Notes under the pieces: model-generated
Seen by the model: only the letters and a program-made list of their open reading frames with translations
Database searches by the model: none
What the model was told of the DNA's origin: nothing
In this document: positions 26,504 through 35,258 of the stretch, in pieces
Layout of the letters: each line of letters opens with the position of its first letter
How positions within the stretch are numbered: the first letter of the stretch is position 1
Program-made: the position numbers and the translations under genes
Source of the DNA: 62-47 sp044463945
GTDB taxonomy: Bacteria; Pseudomonadota; Alphaproteobacteria; Rhizobiales; Xanthobacteraceae
Length of the DNA: 64,000 nt
Assembly (NCBI GenBank): GCA_044463945.1
Contig: JBIQLW010000005.1
Coordinates: 62,001-126,000, forward strand
Direction of reading: 5' to 3'

Positions 26504-27998
26504 CTGCGGATGCCTCCAGTTCGTCGCGCAGCACGCGCTTGAGGACCTTGCCGGACGGATTGCGCGGCAAGCTGTCGCGGATCAGGAGTTGCTTCGGCAC
26601 CTTGAAGGCGGCGAGCCGCGCCCGGCAATGCGCGGTCAGCACTGGCAGGTCGAGTTCCGCGCCATCGGCAAGGACGACCACGGCCACCGGCCGCTCGCCC
26701 CAGTGTGGGTCGGGAACGCCGACGACCGCCGCCTCGCGGACCTGCGGCAGTTCATAGATTACCCGCTCGACCTCGGAGGAGGCGATGTTCTCGCCACCGG
26801 AGATGATCATGTCCTTCTTGCGGTCAGTCAGATACAGGAAGCCGTCGGCATCGAGATAACCGATGTCGCCGCTGCGGAACCAGTCGCCGAAGAACGCGGC
26901 CGCGGTCTTGTCCGGGTCCTTCCAGTAGCCCCTGGTGATCTTCGGGCCGCGCAGGCAGATTTCGCCCGGCGTGTCGGGCGGCAGCCTGTTGCCGTTGTCG
27001 TCCTTGATCTCGATTTCGACGTGAGCGGTGGTGCGACCGGTCGAGCCGATCTTCTCAATCTCGCGTCCTGCTTCCATGAAGGTGTCGCCGCCGAAGGTTT
27101 CGGTCAACCCGTAGGCGTCGATATAGCGGCCGTTGGTGAAGTACTGCGAGAAGGCGCGGATGCGCGCTTCCGGCGTTTTCTCGCCGCCGCCGATCACCCA
27201 TTGCAGGCTGGATACGTCGTAGCGGTTGCGATCGACGTAGGCCAGCAGCGCGGTAGTCATCACCGGCGCGAGCCACGCCCCGGTGAGGCGCTCGGCGGCG
27301 ATGGCAGCAAGCGTTTCCTGCTCGTCGAAATTGCGATGGATGCTGAGCATCCCGCCTTTCCAGAGCACGCAGAGGCCGGGCAGGTCCAGCGCGCCGACGT
27401 GATAGAGCGGGCCGGTGACCAGCAGGCGGGTGCTGTCGCTCAGACCGAGCACGATCGCCTGGTCGGCTGACTTCCAATAGAAGTTCTCATAGGTCAGCAT
27501 CACGCCTTTCGGCCGGTCGGTGGTGCCGGAGGTATACATCAGGCGCATCAGATCGCCGGGCCGGCGATGGTGCATCGGCGCGCTCGCCCCGGCGGGCGCG
27601 AGCCGGGCCGCGTTCGCCTGATGCGTCGCGTCGAGCAGCACCACCGGCGCCGACCCCCCGGCGCTGGCGGCGAGTTCGTCGTCGGCGATTAGCACCCGTG
27701 CGCCTGAATTTCCGACGATGTAGCCGACCTCGTCGGCGGACAGGCGAAAATTGATCGGCAGGAAGACTGCGCCGATGTGACTGACCGCGAACGCGATATC
27801 GAGAAACGCCGCGCTGTTTTTCATCAGCACCGCGACCACGTCGTCGGCGCCGATGCCTCGGGAGGCCAGCCATCCCGCCACAGCGACGATGCGGTCGTGA
27901 AATGCGGCGTAGCTGATGGTTTCACCGCGATAGGTCAGGGCGCAGCGCTCGGGCGAACGGCGGGCGTGGAAAGCAATGAAGCTCGACAGATTGATCAT
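26496..27998 (-). CDS. Acyl-CoA synthetase (AMP-forming)
   Basis: A 500-residue ligase with LMYTSGTTDRPKGVMLTYENFYW, YGLTETFGGDTF, FRSGDIGYLDADGFLYLTDRKKDMIISGGENIASSEVE and the catalytic-lysine segment NPSGKVLKRVLRDEL. Asp replaces the more usual Gly in the P-loop (TTDRPKG), a tolerated variation. I start at ATG 27998; the TTG at 28013 is a possible earlier start. It is first in a leftward operon with the TetR, BVMO and DsbA-like genes, and divergent from a solute-binding protein gene. It probably activates the imported acid or the BVMO product. Confidence 0.92.
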   Translation of the reverse strand: MINLSSFIAFHARRSPERCALTYRGETISYAAFHDRIVAVAGWLASRGIGADDVVAVLMKNSAAFLDIAFAVSHIGAVFLPINFRLSADEVGYIVGNSGARVLIADDELAASAGGSAPVVLLDATHQANAARLAPAGASAPMHHRRPGDLMRLMYTSGTTDRPKGVMLTYENFYWKSADQAIVLGLSDSTRLLVTGPLYHVGALDLPGLCVLWKGGMLSIHRNFDEQETLAAIAAERLTGAWLAPVMTTALLAYVDRNRYDVSSLQWVIGGGEKTPEARIRAFSQYFTNGRYIDAYGLTETFGGDTFMEAGREIEKIGSTGRTTAHVEIEIKDDNGNRLPPDTPGEICLRGPKITRGYWKDPDKTAAAFFGDWFRSGDIGYLDADGFLYLTDRKKDMIISGGENIASSEVERVIYELPQVREAAVVGVPDPHWGERPVAVVVLADGAELDLPVLTAHCRARLAAFKVPKQLLIRDSLPRNPSGKVLKRVLRDELEASADG

Positions 27999-28056
27999 CG
28001 GACCATGGAGCAAAAGGTTGACGTTGGCAGTCTAGCTGAGTTTTGGCGCGATATGA

Positions 28057-28068
28057 ATGACGAGTCAT
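28057..28068. promoter_or_regulatory. Candidate operator, ATGAC-GA-GTCAT
   Basis: A perfect 5-2-5 inverted repeat in an AT-rich island, 59 bases upstream of the leftward CoA ligase start. The position suits repression of the leftward promoter by the operon's TetR protein. Confidence 0.4.
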
Positions 28069-28100
28069 AATTCATTTTGTTCTTGACGTCACACCGATTG

Positions 28101-28120
28101 TTCTGAAATCTTTCAGAACG
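28101..28120. promoter_or_regulatory. Perfect palindromic operator, GTTCTGAAA-TC-TTTCAGAAC
   Basis: A 20-base perfect 9-2-9 inverted repeat in the divergent region, 56 bases before the rightward solute-binding protein start. A TTGACG hexamer (28084-28089) lies one promoter spacing to the left, so the palindrome would cover the -10 region. Size and symmetry fit a TetR-family dimer site. The local TetR gene is the natural candidate; this is not proven. Confidence 0.65.
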
Positions 28121-28175
28121 GGACGGAACGATCTCAGAATATCAAAAGCGCCACGTGCGCGTTCGGGAGGGTGAA

Positions 28176-29435
28176 ATGACGGGTGCGTCAAAAGTTGGTA
28201 TTAGCCGGCGGACGACGTTGACTTTGATGGGCGCAGGCGCGCTGACGATCGCCGCGCCGTGGGTGGCGCGGGCGCAGGCAAAGACCATCAAGATCGGAAT
28301 GCCGACCATTCTGTCGGGGCGCGTCGCGCAGCTCGGCACCTCGTCGCGCAACGCGGTGCTGATGGAGGTCGAGAAGCTCAACGCAGCCGGCGGCCTCGTC
28401 GGACGGCAGATCGAGATGGTGATCCGCGATTCCAAGGGCCAGCCGCAGGAAGCCGCGCGCGTCGCCCGCGAGCTCGTCAACACCGACGGCTGCGAGATGA
28501 TTATCGATGGCGAGGCGTCGTCGGGATCGTTCGCCGTTCAGGAAGTGGCGCGCGACCTCGGCGTCCTCTGCATCCATACCTGTTCGGAAGCCTCCTCGCT
28601 GACGGCCGACCCCAAGCAGCGAATCCCCAATGCGTTCCGCTCGGTGCGGCAAGGTATCCACGACTCGATCGCCGGCGGCAGCTACGCGGCGGCCATCGCC
28701 AAGGCCAAGGGTCTGAAGAAGTGGGCCACCTGCTCGCCGGACTATGCTTACGGCCGCGATACGACGGCGGAGTTCGTCACCTATCTCAAGCACTTCGCGC
28801 CGGATGTGGAAATCATCAGCGAAACCTGGCCGAAGCTGTTCCAGCCCGACTACACCGAGATCATCACCCGTATCCTTCAGGCCAAGCCGCAGGCGCTTTA
28901 TTCGGCGCTGTGGGGCGGCGACCTGACGTCCTACATCGATCAGGCGAACATCTATGCGATGTTCAATCAGATGGAGGTGTTCGCAGTCAACATGGCCGAC
29001 TACACCGCGCTGACGGTGGTGAAGAACCTTCCGAAGGGCATTCACTCCGGTAACCGCTACATCAAGACCTTCCCGACGACGCCGGAAAACGCGGCGTGGG
29101 GCGATGCCTACCGGGCCAAATACAAGGAGTATCCCACCAACTGGTCGTGGCAGAACGCGACTGCGATCATGCTGCTCAACGAGGCGGCGAAGAAGGCCAA
29201 TTCGACCGACGGCAAGAAGATCGCCGACGTGCTGCGCGGCCTGACCATCAAATGCCCGTTCGGCGCCGATGGCACCGTGACGATGCGCGCGGAGGACCAG
29301 ACCCTGATCGGCTATGCGATCGGCTGGGGCACCACGATCCCCAACGAGCCCTATGTGCCCGAAGTCAAGGCCGGGGACTGGAAACAGATCCTTGCCCTTG
29401 AGGCCGAGTGGAAAAAGAGCAAGGGTTACACCTGA
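28176..29435 (+). CDS. Branched-chain-type ABC transporter substrate-binding protein (Tat-exported)
   Basis: A 419-residue Peripla_BP_6 (HAAT family) protein. Its N-terminus contains a twin-arginine signal (SRRTTLTLMGAG, cleavage near ARAQA). The mature protein begins KTIKIGMPTILSG and has the type I two-lobe fold, with KIVNTDGCEMIIDGEASSG-like and YAYGRDTTAEFV segments. Homologues bind amides, aromatic acids and other organic acids as well as amino acids. It heads a rightward operon with its own LivHMGF. ATG 28176 follows GGGAGGG; the earlier in-frame ATG is not supported. Confidence 0.92.
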   Translation: MTGASKVGISRRTTLTLMGAGALTIAAPWVARAQAKTIKIGMPTILSGRVAQLGTSSRNAVLMEVEKLNAAGGLVGRQIEMVIRDSKGQPQEAARVARELVNTDGCEMIIDGEASSGSFAVQEVARDLGVLCIHTCSEASSLTADPKQRIPNAFRSVRQGIHDSIAGGSYAAAIAKAKGLKKWATCSPDYAYGRDTTAEFVTYLKHFAPDVEIISETWPKLFQPDYTEIITRILQAKPQALYSALWGGDLTSYIDQANIYAMFNQMEVFAVNMADYTALTVVKNLPKGIHSGNRYIKTFPTTPENAAWGDAYRAKYKEYPTNWSWQNATAIMLLNEAAKKANSTDGKKIADVLRGLTIKCPFGADGTVTMRAEDQTLIGYAIGWGTTIPNEPYVPEVKAGDWKQILALEAEWKKSKGYT

Positions 29436-29530
29436 TCGCTCGCCCCTGCGAAGGCGGCCGCGCGGCGGCCGCTTTCGCGTGGTCTGAATCGTTGCGCCGA
29501 CCTCGTCGGCAAAGCTGACGGACGGAACCC

Positions 29531-30433
29531 TTGGACCTCGATGCGTTCACCGGCTGCCTTGTGAGTTCTGCGTGCATCGTCACGCAGACCACGAGCGGGC
29601 TTATCATTGGGATGCTGCTGTTTCTGGTGGCCGTCGGGCTGACGCTGATCTTCGGCGTGCTGAAGATCGTCAACTTCAGCCACGGCGCGTTTTACATGTT
29701 CGGTGCCTATTTCGCGCTGGCCGGCTATCAGTTCACCGATAGCTTTGTCGTTGCGCTGTTGTGCGGCTCGCTCGGCGCGGCTTTGATTGGCCTGATCTTC
29801 GAGCGGTTCTTTATCAGTCGCGTCTACGGGCGCGACGTGCTGATGCAGCTTCTGGTCTGCTACGCCTTCGTGCTGATCTTCGACGACGTGGTCAAGCTGA
29901 TCTGGGGGCCGGAGTTCAAGTCGATGGGAATGCCTGCGGCATTTCAGGTGCCGCCGCTGTTCATCGCCGGCGGCGTCGTGCCGCCGTTCTATCTGCTTCT
30001 AATCGGCGTGGCGCTGTTGGTCGCGATCCTGCTCGGCCTCGGGCTGGCGCGAACCCGGATCGGCAAGGTGATCCGGGCGGCGGCGCACAATCCCGGGATG
30101 GTTTCGGCGCTCGGCATCAACACGGCGCTGATCTACGGCACAGTATTCGCGCTCGGTTGCGCGCTCGCCGGCCTTGCCGGCGCGCTGGCGGCGCCGGTTC
30201 GCTCGATGACGCCGGGAATGGGGTTCTCGGTGCTGATCGAGTCGTTCATCGTCACCGTGATCGGCGGCATGGGATCGATTCTGGGCGCGCTGATCGGCGC
30301 GCTGCTGCTCGGGCTGGTGCGCTCATTCGGCTCGATCGGATTTCCGCTGTTCACCGACGGGCTGATGTATCTGTTCATGGTCATCATCCTGGTGGTGCGG
30401 CCTACGGGTCTGTTCGGCAAGGAGCTTGCATGA
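29531..30433 (+). CDS. livH: Branched-chain-type ABC transporter permease (LivH-like)
   Basis: A 300-residue inner-membrane permease with about eight membrane segments. It has the family's N-terminal GLTLIFGVLKIVNFSHGAFYMFGAYFA and the C-terminal VTVIGGMGSILGALIGALLLGL. A TTG start at 29531 is likely: GGACGGAA precedes it, and later ATG codons would cut into the first membrane helix. The stop overlaps the start of livM (ATGA), so the two are translationally coupled. The symbol reflects family, not substrate. Confidence 0.92.
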   Translation: MDLDAFTGCLVSSACIVTQTTSGLIIGMLLFLVAVGLTLIFGVLKIVNFSHGAFYMFGAYFALAGYQFTDSFVVALLCGSLGAALIGLIFERFFISRVYGRDVLMQLLVCYAFVLIFDDVVKLIWGPEFKSMGMPAAFQVPPLFIAGGVVPPFYLLLIGVALLVAILLGLGLARTRIGKVIRAAAHNPGMVSALGINTALIYGTVFALGCALAGLAGALAAPVRSMTPGMGFSVLIESFIVTVIGGMGSILGALIGALLLGLVRSFGSIGFPLFTDGLMYLFMVIILVVRPTGLFGKELA

Positions 30434-31455
30434 GCGAGTTGCAGGCGAGCCGACCTTCCGGACGCATCGGCGTCGGCGCGACGCGGTGGGGCACGGCCGG
30501 CCGCGACGTGGCGATCGCGCTGGTGGCGTTCGCAGTGCTGACGGCGCTGCCGTTCCTGTTCTCCAGCAAGGCGCTGATCGATTTTGTCATCCGCTGCGCC
30601 GCCTACGGACTGTTCGCCACCTCACTGAACCTGCTGGTCGGCTACACCGGCCTGATTTCCTTCGGGCACGGCATGTTCTTCGGGCTCGGTGCCTATTCGT
30701 TCGGGCTCCTCATGCAACGCACCGGACTGTCGATCCCGGCCGCTTTCGCCTGCACGCTGGCGATATCCGCCGTGGCCGGGCTGGTGATCGGCGCGATCTG
30801 CGTTCGATTGAAGGAGATTTACTTCGCCTTCGTGACGCTGGCGTTCCAGATGCTGATCCACAGCGTGATCTTGTCATGGCAGCCGCTCACCGGCGGCGAT
30901 CAGGGCTTGCGCGGCGGCATCCCGCGGCCGGTGTTCCTCGGCATCGACCTCGCCAACCACCTGCACCTCTATGTCATGAGCTGCGCGCTGTTGGTGATCG
31001 GGCTGTTGCTGATGCGGCAGATCGCGCAGTCGCCGTTCGGCTATACCCTGCGGATGATCCGCGACAACGCCGCGCGCGCCAGCTTCATCGGCATCAATGT
31101 GTGGCGCGCCAAGCTCACCGTCTTCGTGCTCGCCGGAATATTCGCCGCGGTCGGCGGCGTCATCATGAGCCTGTTCGTGTCGGGCGCCTATCCGGAGTTC
31201 GCCTACTGGACCATTTCGGGCGAGGGCATCTTCATCAACATGCTGGGCGGCGTGACGATGTTCATCGGTCCCATGGTCGGCACCGTGCTGCTGTTGACCC
31301 TCAATGACACCGCGACGCGCCTGACCGAACACTACGGCATCGTGCTCGGTATCGTAATCCTGTTCTTCGCGCTGGGGCTGCGCAAGGGCCTGATGGACTT
31401 CGTTCTCGACTGGTACACGGCGTGGCGCGACAGCAAGGGGAGGGCGACGCGATGA
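30430..31455 (+). CDS. livM: Branched-chain-type ABC transporter permease (LivM-like)
   Basis: A 341-residue permease with the conserved ATSLNLLVGYTGLISFGHGMFFGLGAY region, then RLKEIYFAFVTLAFQ and RDNAARASFIGINVWRAKLTVFVLAGIFAAVGGVI. It pairs with LivH to form the membrane channel. The ATG at 30430 overlaps the livH stop; the longer open frame to the left is a shadow within livH. Its own stop overlaps the start of an SDR gene. Confidence 0.93.
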   Translation: MSELQASRPSGRIGVGATRWGTAGRDVAIALVAFAVLTALPFLFSSKALIDFVIRCAAYGLFATSLNLLVGYTGLISFGHGMFFGLGAYSFGLLMQRTGLSIPAAFACTLAISAVAGLVIGAICVRLKEIYFAFVTLAFQMLIHSVILSWQPLTGGDQGLRGGIPRPVFLGIDLANHLHLYVMSCALLVIGLLLMRQIAQSPFGYTLRMIRDNAARASFIGINVWRAKLTVFVLAGIFAAVGGVIMSLFVSGAYPEFAYWTISGEGIFINMLGGVTMFIGPMVGTVLLLTLNDTATRLTEHYGIVLGIVILFFALGLRKGLMDFVLDWYTAWRDSKGRATR

Positions 31456-32237
31456 CCTCGGTGGCCAAGGACATGGTGTGCGTTATCACCGGCGGCGCCA
31501 GCGGCATCGGCGCGGCGTGCGCGCGCGAACTGGCCGCGTCCGGCCGTAGCGTCGTGGTGGCCGACCGCGACGCCGCCAAGGCCGAGGCGGTGGCGCAGGC
31601 GATCGGCGGTTACGCTTGCCCGCTCGACGTCGGTGACGAGCATGACGTCGAAGCCTGCGCCGCGCGGATCGAGCGCGAACGCGGCCCGGTTGACGTGCTG
31701 GTCAACAGCGCCGGGATCATTCAGGTGCCGGTGCGGCCCGACGAACTGCCGATGGACCGCTGGGACGATATCGTCCGCGTCGATCAGCGCGGCACTTACG
31801 TCGCCTGCGCGGCGTTCGCGCGCGGCATGTTGGCGCGGCGGCGCGGCAGCATCGTCAATATCGCCTCGATCGCCGGGATGCGCTCGATGCCGTTGCACGC
31901 CTACGCGCCGGCCAAGGCGGCCGTGATTTCCATGACGGCGTGTCTCGCCGCCGAATGGGGCTGGGCCGGCGTGCGCGTCAACGCGGTGTCGCCGGGCTAT
32001 ACGCTGACGCCGGCGTTGCAGGCGGCGATCGATCGCGGCGAGCGCGACGTGTCTGTGCTGGCTGCCAACGCCGCGCTGCGGCGGATGGTGACGCCGGAGG
32101 AGGTCGCCCGGGTCGTGGCGTTCCTGGCCTCCGATGCGGCGTCCGCCATGACCGGCGTCAACGTTCCGGTCGATTGCGGATGGCTGGTGGCGACGCCGTG
32201 GCACACTTACGGCGGGCTGAGGGAGGCGAAGACCTGA
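31452..32237 (+). CDS. Short-chain dehydrogenase/reductase within the transporter operon
   Basis: A 261-residue SDR with TGGASGIG (13-20), N-S-A-G in place of N-N-A-G (85-88), Ser139, Tyr151 and Lys155 (YAPAK). Asp at the end of the second strand (VVVADRD) favours NAD(H). It overlaps the livM stop by 4 bases and ends 3 bases before livG, so it is embedded between permease and ATPase genes. This placement ties it to oxidation or reduction of the transported compound. It has GGGAGGGC upstream of ATG 31452. Confidence 0.93.
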   Translation: MTSVAKDMVCVITGGASGIGAACARELAASGRSVVVADRDAAKAEAVAQAIGGYACPLDVGDEHDVEACAARIERERGPVDVLVNSAGIIQVPVRPDELPMDRWDDIVRVDQRGTYVACAAFARGMLARRRGSIVNIASIAGMRSMPLHAYAPAKAAVISMTACLAAEWGWAGVRVNAVSPGYTLTPALQAAIDRGERDVSVLAANAALRRMVTPEEVARVVAFLASDAASAMTGVNVPVDCGWLVATPWHTYGGLREAKT

Positions 32238-32240
32238 GCG

Positions 32241-32996
32241 ATGCTTGAGGTTCAGCGCATCTCCAAGTCGTTTGGCGGCGTGAAGGCGACCGATGACGTA
32301 TCGTTCGACTTCGCCAACGGGACGCTGACCGCGGTGATCGGCCCCAACGGCGCCGGCAAAAGCACGTTCTTCAATCTGATGACCGGCGCGTTCAGGCCGG
32401 ACAGCGGCCGCATCCTGCTGGACGGCGTCGACATGGTGGGCCGTTCCCCGCCGGACATCGTGCGTCACGGCATCGGCCGGGCCTTTCAGGTCGCGAGCAT
32501 CTTCCCCTCGCTCACCGTCAACGAGACGATGCTGGCCGCGGTCTGCGCCGATCAGCGCCGCGCCGAAGTGCTGCATCGGCGCTTTCCCCTGGCCGAAACC
32601 CATGAGCGCGCCGAATACACCATGGAAATGCTGGGCCTTGCCGACAAGCACGACCGCCGTGCGGCGACGTTGTCGCACGGCGACCAGAAACTGCTCGATA
32701 TCGCGCTGGCGCTGGTGCTCAATCCCAAGGTGCTGCTGCTCGACGAGCCGACTGCCGGCATGGGACCCGACGAGCGTTGGCGCATGATCGAGAAGGTCCA
32801 TGAACTGTGGGCGCGGGAGAAGATCACGCTGATCTTCATCGAGCATGACATGGACATCGTCTTCAAGATCGCGCCAATGATCGTGGTGTTGTGCTATGGC
32901 CGTGTGCTAGCCACCGGCACGCCGGATCAGATTCGCGCCAACCCCGCGGTGATCGATGCCTATCTCGGCACCGAGCAGCATCGAGGTGCGACGTGA
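32241..32996 (+). CDS. livG: Branched-chain-type ABC transporter ATPase (LivG-like)
   Basis: A 251-residue ATPase. Walker A is GPNGAGKS (34-41), the signature is the LivG form LSHGDQ, and Walker B is VLLLDEPTAGM. It has GIGRAFQVASIFPSLTVNE and a C-terminal domain ending NPAVIDAYLGT, typical of LivG. It energises uptake together with LivF. Its stop overlaps the GTG start of livF. Confidence 0.94.
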   Translation: MLEVQRISKSFGGVKATDDVSFDFANGTLTAVIGPNGAGKSTFFNLMTGAFRPDSGRILLDGVDMVGRSPPDIVRHGIGRAFQVASIFPSLTVNETMLAAVCADQRRAEVLHRRFPLAETHERAEYTMEMLGLADKHDRRAATLSHGDQKLLDIALALVLNPKVLLLDEPTAGMGPDERWRMIEKVHELWAREKITLIFIEHDMDIVFKIAPMIVVLCYGRVLATGTPDQIRANPAVIDAYLGTEQHRGAT

Positions 32997-33709
32997 GCGG
33001 GCAGGACGTCATCCGGGTCGAGGGTCTCGACGTTTACTACGGCACCAGCCAGATTCTGTTCGGGGTCGATCTCAGCGTTGCGCCGGGCGAGACCATGGCG
33101 CTGCTCGGCCGCAACGGCGCCGGTAAATCGACTACCATGAAGGCGATCGCCGGGCTGGTGCCGGCGCGGCGCGGACGCATCGCATTGCGCGGCCAGACGG
33201 TGACCCGCCTGAAGCCCCATCGCATCGCGCGCGCCGGCCTCGGCTTCGTGCCGGAGGATCGCCAGATCTTCCCGGAGCATACCGTGGAGGACAATCTTGT
33301 CATCGGCCGCAAGAAGGGACCTGAGGGACAGGACGAGTGGCCGCTGAAGCGGATCTATGACGTGTTCCCGCTGCTGGAGCCGCTGCGGCATCGGATCGCC
33401 GGCCGGTTGTCCGGCGGCGAACAGCAGATGCTGGCGATCGCGCGCACGCTGATGGGCAACCCGGCATTGCTGTTGCTCGACGAGCCGAGCGAGGGACTGG
33501 CGCCAATCATCGTGCAGCGGATCGGGGAATTGTTGCGGCAATTGCGTGGCACCGGCGCAACCATTCTGATCGCTGAGCAGAACATGCACTTCTGTCTCGG
33601 GCTCGCCAGCCGTGCGACCGTGATCGACAAGGGGCAGGTGGTTTACAGCGCCTCGATCGAGGACCTGAAAGCCAACGACGCCATTCGCCACCGTTACCTC
33701 GCGCTGTGA
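32993..33709 (+). CDS. livF: Branched-chain-type ABC transporter ATPase (LivF-like)
   Basis: A 238-residue ATPase with Walker A GRNGAGKS (39-46), signature LSGGEQ, Walker B LLLLDEPSEGLAP and IAEQNMHFCLGLASRATVIDKG. The start is GTG at 32993, overlapping the livG stop (GTGA). Longer in-frame versions would run through the end of livG. It completes the four-part transporter in this operon. Confidence 0.94.
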   Translation: MSGQDVIRVEGLDVYYGTSQILFGVDLSVAPGETMALLGRNGAGKSTTMKAIAGLVPARRGRIALRGQTVTRLKPHRIARAGLGFVPEDRQIFPEHTVEDNLVIGRKKGPEGQDEWPLKRIYDVFPLLEPLRHRIAGRLSGGEQQMLAIARTLMGNPALLLLDEPSEGLAPIIVQRIGELLRQLRGTGATILIAEQNMHFCLGLASRATVIDKGQVVYSASIEDLKANDAIRHRYLAL

Positions 33710-33737
33710 GCGCGCCTGATCTGTTCGGGAGGATGCC

Positions 33738-35075
33738 ATGCCGACACTGACGTCTGAAATCGCGGGCTTCACCTCGGCTCTCAGCCTCGACAACCTGCCG
33801 CCGCCGGTAGCCGAGAAGGCGCGGACCTGCATCCTCAACGCTTTCGGCATGGGGCTGAACGGCTTGGACACGCCTTACGCGAAAGTGGCGCGCGAAGCCG
33901 CGATCGCCACCGAAGGCGAGGTGCGCGACGGTGCGACGCTGTTCGGCGACGGCCGCAGGACCACGATCGGCGGCGCGTGCCTTGCCAACTCGGCGCTGTT
34001 TCACGGCCGCGCGCAGGAGGATTCCTGCGGCGCCGCGCATTTCGGCACGGTGTTGATCCCGATGCTGACCGCGATGATCGAGGTCAAGCGCTATCCGCTC
34101 GACCGGATGATCCCGGCGCTGGTGGCGGGCTACGAGGCCGGCGGATTGCTGGAAACCGCGTTCGCCGGCAAGACGACGCCGGCCGGCTTTCGCTCGACGG
34201 CGACTTACGGCGTGATCGCGGCGGCGGCCGCCGCCGCGCGGCTGATGGGCTGCGATGCCGCGACCACCGCGGCGGCGCTCGCCAACGCGGTGTCGTTCAC
34301 CGGCGGCGTGCTGCAATCCTTCGTCGATGGCACCGACGAGTGGCGCTACCAGCCGGGACTGGTGGCGCGTAACGGCATCGCCGCCGCCGCGCTGGCGCAA
34401 GCCGGCTCGGTCTCTGCGCCGTTCGCGCTGGAAGGCAAGGCCGGCTTCATCCGCAGCTTCGCCGGAGTGGAAGCCCCTGCCGGTCTTGCCTCGTCGCTCG
34501 GCACCGAATGGGCGACGCTGCGGGTCACCTTCAAGCCGTTCCCGGTTTGCGCGTTCAACCAGACGCCGGTGACGGCGGCGCTGAAACTGCGCGAGGCGCT
34601 GGGCGGCGTGGCTCCGAAGGCGGTGCGGGTGCGGATGAACCCCTACGAGACAGGATATGCGGGTATGGATGCCGTCGGTCCGTTCAATTCGATTTCCGGC
34701 ACGCTGATGAGCATCCCGTTCTGCATCGCGACGACGCTGGTTCACGGCGTCCCCGACATGAAACGCATGACTACCTATGACGATCCGGCGGTCGCCGCGC
34801 TGATCGGACGGACCACGCTCATCAGCGATCCGTCGGTTGCGACGCTGTGCGCGGTGATCGAGGCCGACACCGCGGACGGCTCCCGCATCCAGGAGCAGCG
34901 GATGACGCCGGCGGACTATTCTTTCAGCCGCACCGCCGTGTCGGAGATGTTGCGCCGGATCGGCCGCGAGCAGAACGTGCCGCCGGCCGCGTTCGACCGC
35001 GTCGAGCGCTTTGTCGATCGGCTGCCGGACGGCGACGTTGCCGACGCCGTCGGCGCGTTCGCGCTGGCACAGTGA
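33738..35075 (+). CDS. MmgE/PrpD family protein (dehydratase/isomerase-like)
   Basis: A 445-residue MmgE/PrpD family member. The N-terminal helical domain (EKARTCILNAFGMGLNGLDTPYAK) is followed by GGACLANSALFHGRAQEDSCGAAHFGTVLIP, with the HGR and DS residues that line the active site of 2-methylcitrate dehydratase and cis-aconitate decarboxylase. The C-terminal cap has FKPFPVCAFNQTPV. Family members add or remove water or decarboxylate small acids, often acting on hydroxy-dicarboxylates. It follows livF by 28 bases, so it is in the operon. Confidence 0.9.
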   Translation: MPTLTSEIAGFTSALSLDNLPPPVAEKARTCILNAFGMGLNGLDTPYAKVAREAAIATEGEVRDGATLFGDGRRTTIGGACLANSALFHGRAQEDSCGAAHFGTVLIPMLTAMIEVKRYPLDRMIPALVAGYEAGGLLETAFAGKTTPAGFRSTATYGVIAAAAAAARLMGCDAATTAAALANAVSFTGGVLQSFVDGTDEWRYQPGLVARNGIAAAALAQAGSVSAPFALEGKAGFIRSFAGVEAPAGLASSLGTEWATLRVTFKPFPVCAFNQTPVTAALKLREALGGVAPKAVRVRMNPYETGYAGMDAVGPFNSISGTLMSIPFCIATTLVHGVPDMKRMTTYDDPAVAALIGRTTLISDPSVATLCAVIEADTADGSRIQEQRMTPADYSFSRTAVSEMLRRIGREQNVPPAAFDRVERFVDRLPDGDVADAVGAFALAQ

Positions 35076-35136
35076 GCGCGCATCGCTCGGCCGCAGGGCA
35101 GGCCCCCCTCGCGGGCGATCCCCCGAAGTTGTAAAG

Positions 35137-35160
35137 AATCCGGTTGTCGGAAACCGGATT
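35137..35160. promoter_or_regulatory. Hairpin between the PrpD-like and thiolase-like genes
   Basis: Exact 9-base arms AATCCGGTT and AACCGGATT enclose a 6-base loop. It is in the only sizeable gap (183 bases) of the rightward operon. It has no T run and is therefore not a classical terminator; it may be an operator, an RNA processing or stability hairpin, or a repeat. Confidence 0.4.
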
Positions 35161-35258
35161 GATCCATATCGAGAACGCTTGCGTGCTGGCGTCGCTCGGC
35201 TTCGTCCGGGAGCGGTCCGGCGACGCGGTCTAGGACACGCAAGGCAGGGACTTAAGAC

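Noticed and set aside
35161..35258. Possible remnant of another gene between the PrpD-like and thiolase-like genes (a frame reading ENACVLASLGFVRERSGDAV then a stop)
   Set aside because: The stretch is only about 25 codons, and I cannot tie it to a family.
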